Below are positions 63,804 through 64,000 of a DNA stretch of 64,000 nucleotides, piece after piece. The translations under genes and the position numbers were made by a program. Positions within the stretch are counted from its first letter, which is position 1, and each line of letters opens with the position of its first letter. This stretch comes from Saccharopolyspora sp. SCSIO 74807. Its GTDB lineage: Bacteria; Actinomycetota; Actinomycetes; Mycobacteriales; Pseudonocardiaceae. The stretch is taken from the NCBI RefSeq assembly GCF_037023755.1, contig NZ_CP146100.1, positions 6,107,501 through 6,171,500 on the forward strand, given 5' to 3'. Under the pieces are notes generated by a model that had not been told where the DNA came from, did not search any database, and saw nothing but the letters and a program-made list of their open reading frames with translations.

Positions 63804-64000
63804 TCAGAGCTGGGAGCCGCCGCCGTCCACCGCGAGTTCGGCTCCGGTGGTGTAGGTGGCGTCGAACGCGAGGAACGCGACTGCCTTGGCGACCTCGGTG
63901 GGGGCGCCCATGCGCAGCATGGGGTTGTCCGCAGCCATCTGCGTCTTCGTTTGCTCGGCCGCCTCCAAGGGCAGCGACTTCTCCAGGATCCCGGAGTCGA
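63804..64000 (-). CDS. SDR-family oxidoreductase (5' part outside window)
   Basis: The minus strand from the window edge reads LPLEAAEQTKTQMAADNPML, then RMGAPTEVAKAVAFLAFDA and TTGAELAVDGGGSQL before a TGA at 63804: the C-terminus of a short-chain dehydrogenase/reductase. It is convergent with the M20 gene. Confidence 0.85.
   Translation of the reverse strand, partial: DSGILEKSLPLEAAEQTKTQMAADNPMLRMGAPTEVAKAVAFLAFDATYTTGAELAVDGGGSQL

Noticed and set aside
1-64000. CRISPR arrays, tRNA/rRNA genes, intact insertion sequences or phage attachment sites
   Set aside because: No regularly spaced repeats, cloverleaf genes, transposase motifs or flanking terminal repeats were recognised on reading the window.

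Overview
High-GC actinobacterial DNA. An arabinan-type arabinosyltransferase, a mycothiol-dependent formaldehyde dehydrogenase, GTG/TTG starts and many 4-bp stop/start overlaps point to a mycolata-like actinomycete, probably Pseudonocardiaceae (Amycolatopsis/Saccharopolyspora type). This placement is inference; no rRNA is present.

Layout. 1-7.9 kb: a STAND/TPR regulator (partial), a TetR regulator with divergent MFS exporter, an Emb-type arabinosyltransferase and a PlsC-like acyltransferase. 7.9-12.7 kb: a decayed accessory zone (penicillin-acylase, GMC-oxidoreductase, TetR and TrpC fragments) around an MFS gene, a ChrB-like gene and a 47-residue Trp/His/Arg-rich ORF with its own terminator. 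13-19.3 kb: PepSY membrane protein, an unusual AroD-AroE fusion, acyl-CoA dehydrogenase-like flavoprotein, MFS transporter and a Rieske ferredoxin.

19.3-52.2 kb is a C1 (methanol/formaldehyde) island. It holds an overlapping mscR/metallo-beta-lactamase pair for formaldehyde oxidation; a PQQ alcohol dehydrogenase with the D-x-D lanthanide signature and a cupredoxin-like partner; the ribulose monophosphate cycle (hxlA, hxlB, pfk, glpX, fda, rpe, tkt, rpiB); katG; a SatP-type acetate transporter; and a complete pqqABCDE operon. A second pqqA-like precursor gene sits alone between hxlB and hxlA. Three long GAF-LytTR regulators, one single-domain LytTR protein and one TetR regulator are interspersed. 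fda, hxlB and hxlA share a nearly invariant 28-bp promoter block, which I propose as the C1 regulon promoter, possibly read by a LytTR protein.

52.2-58.8 kb: LacI, OYE and MFS remnants flank a CtpI-like P-type ATPase with small companion genes. 58.8-64 kb: alpha/beta hydrolase, divergent IclR regulator, and a tightly overlapping CapA / polysaccharide-deacetylase / M20-amidohydrolase operon, then a partial SDR gene. No tRNA, rRNA, CRISPR array or intact insertion sequence was seen.
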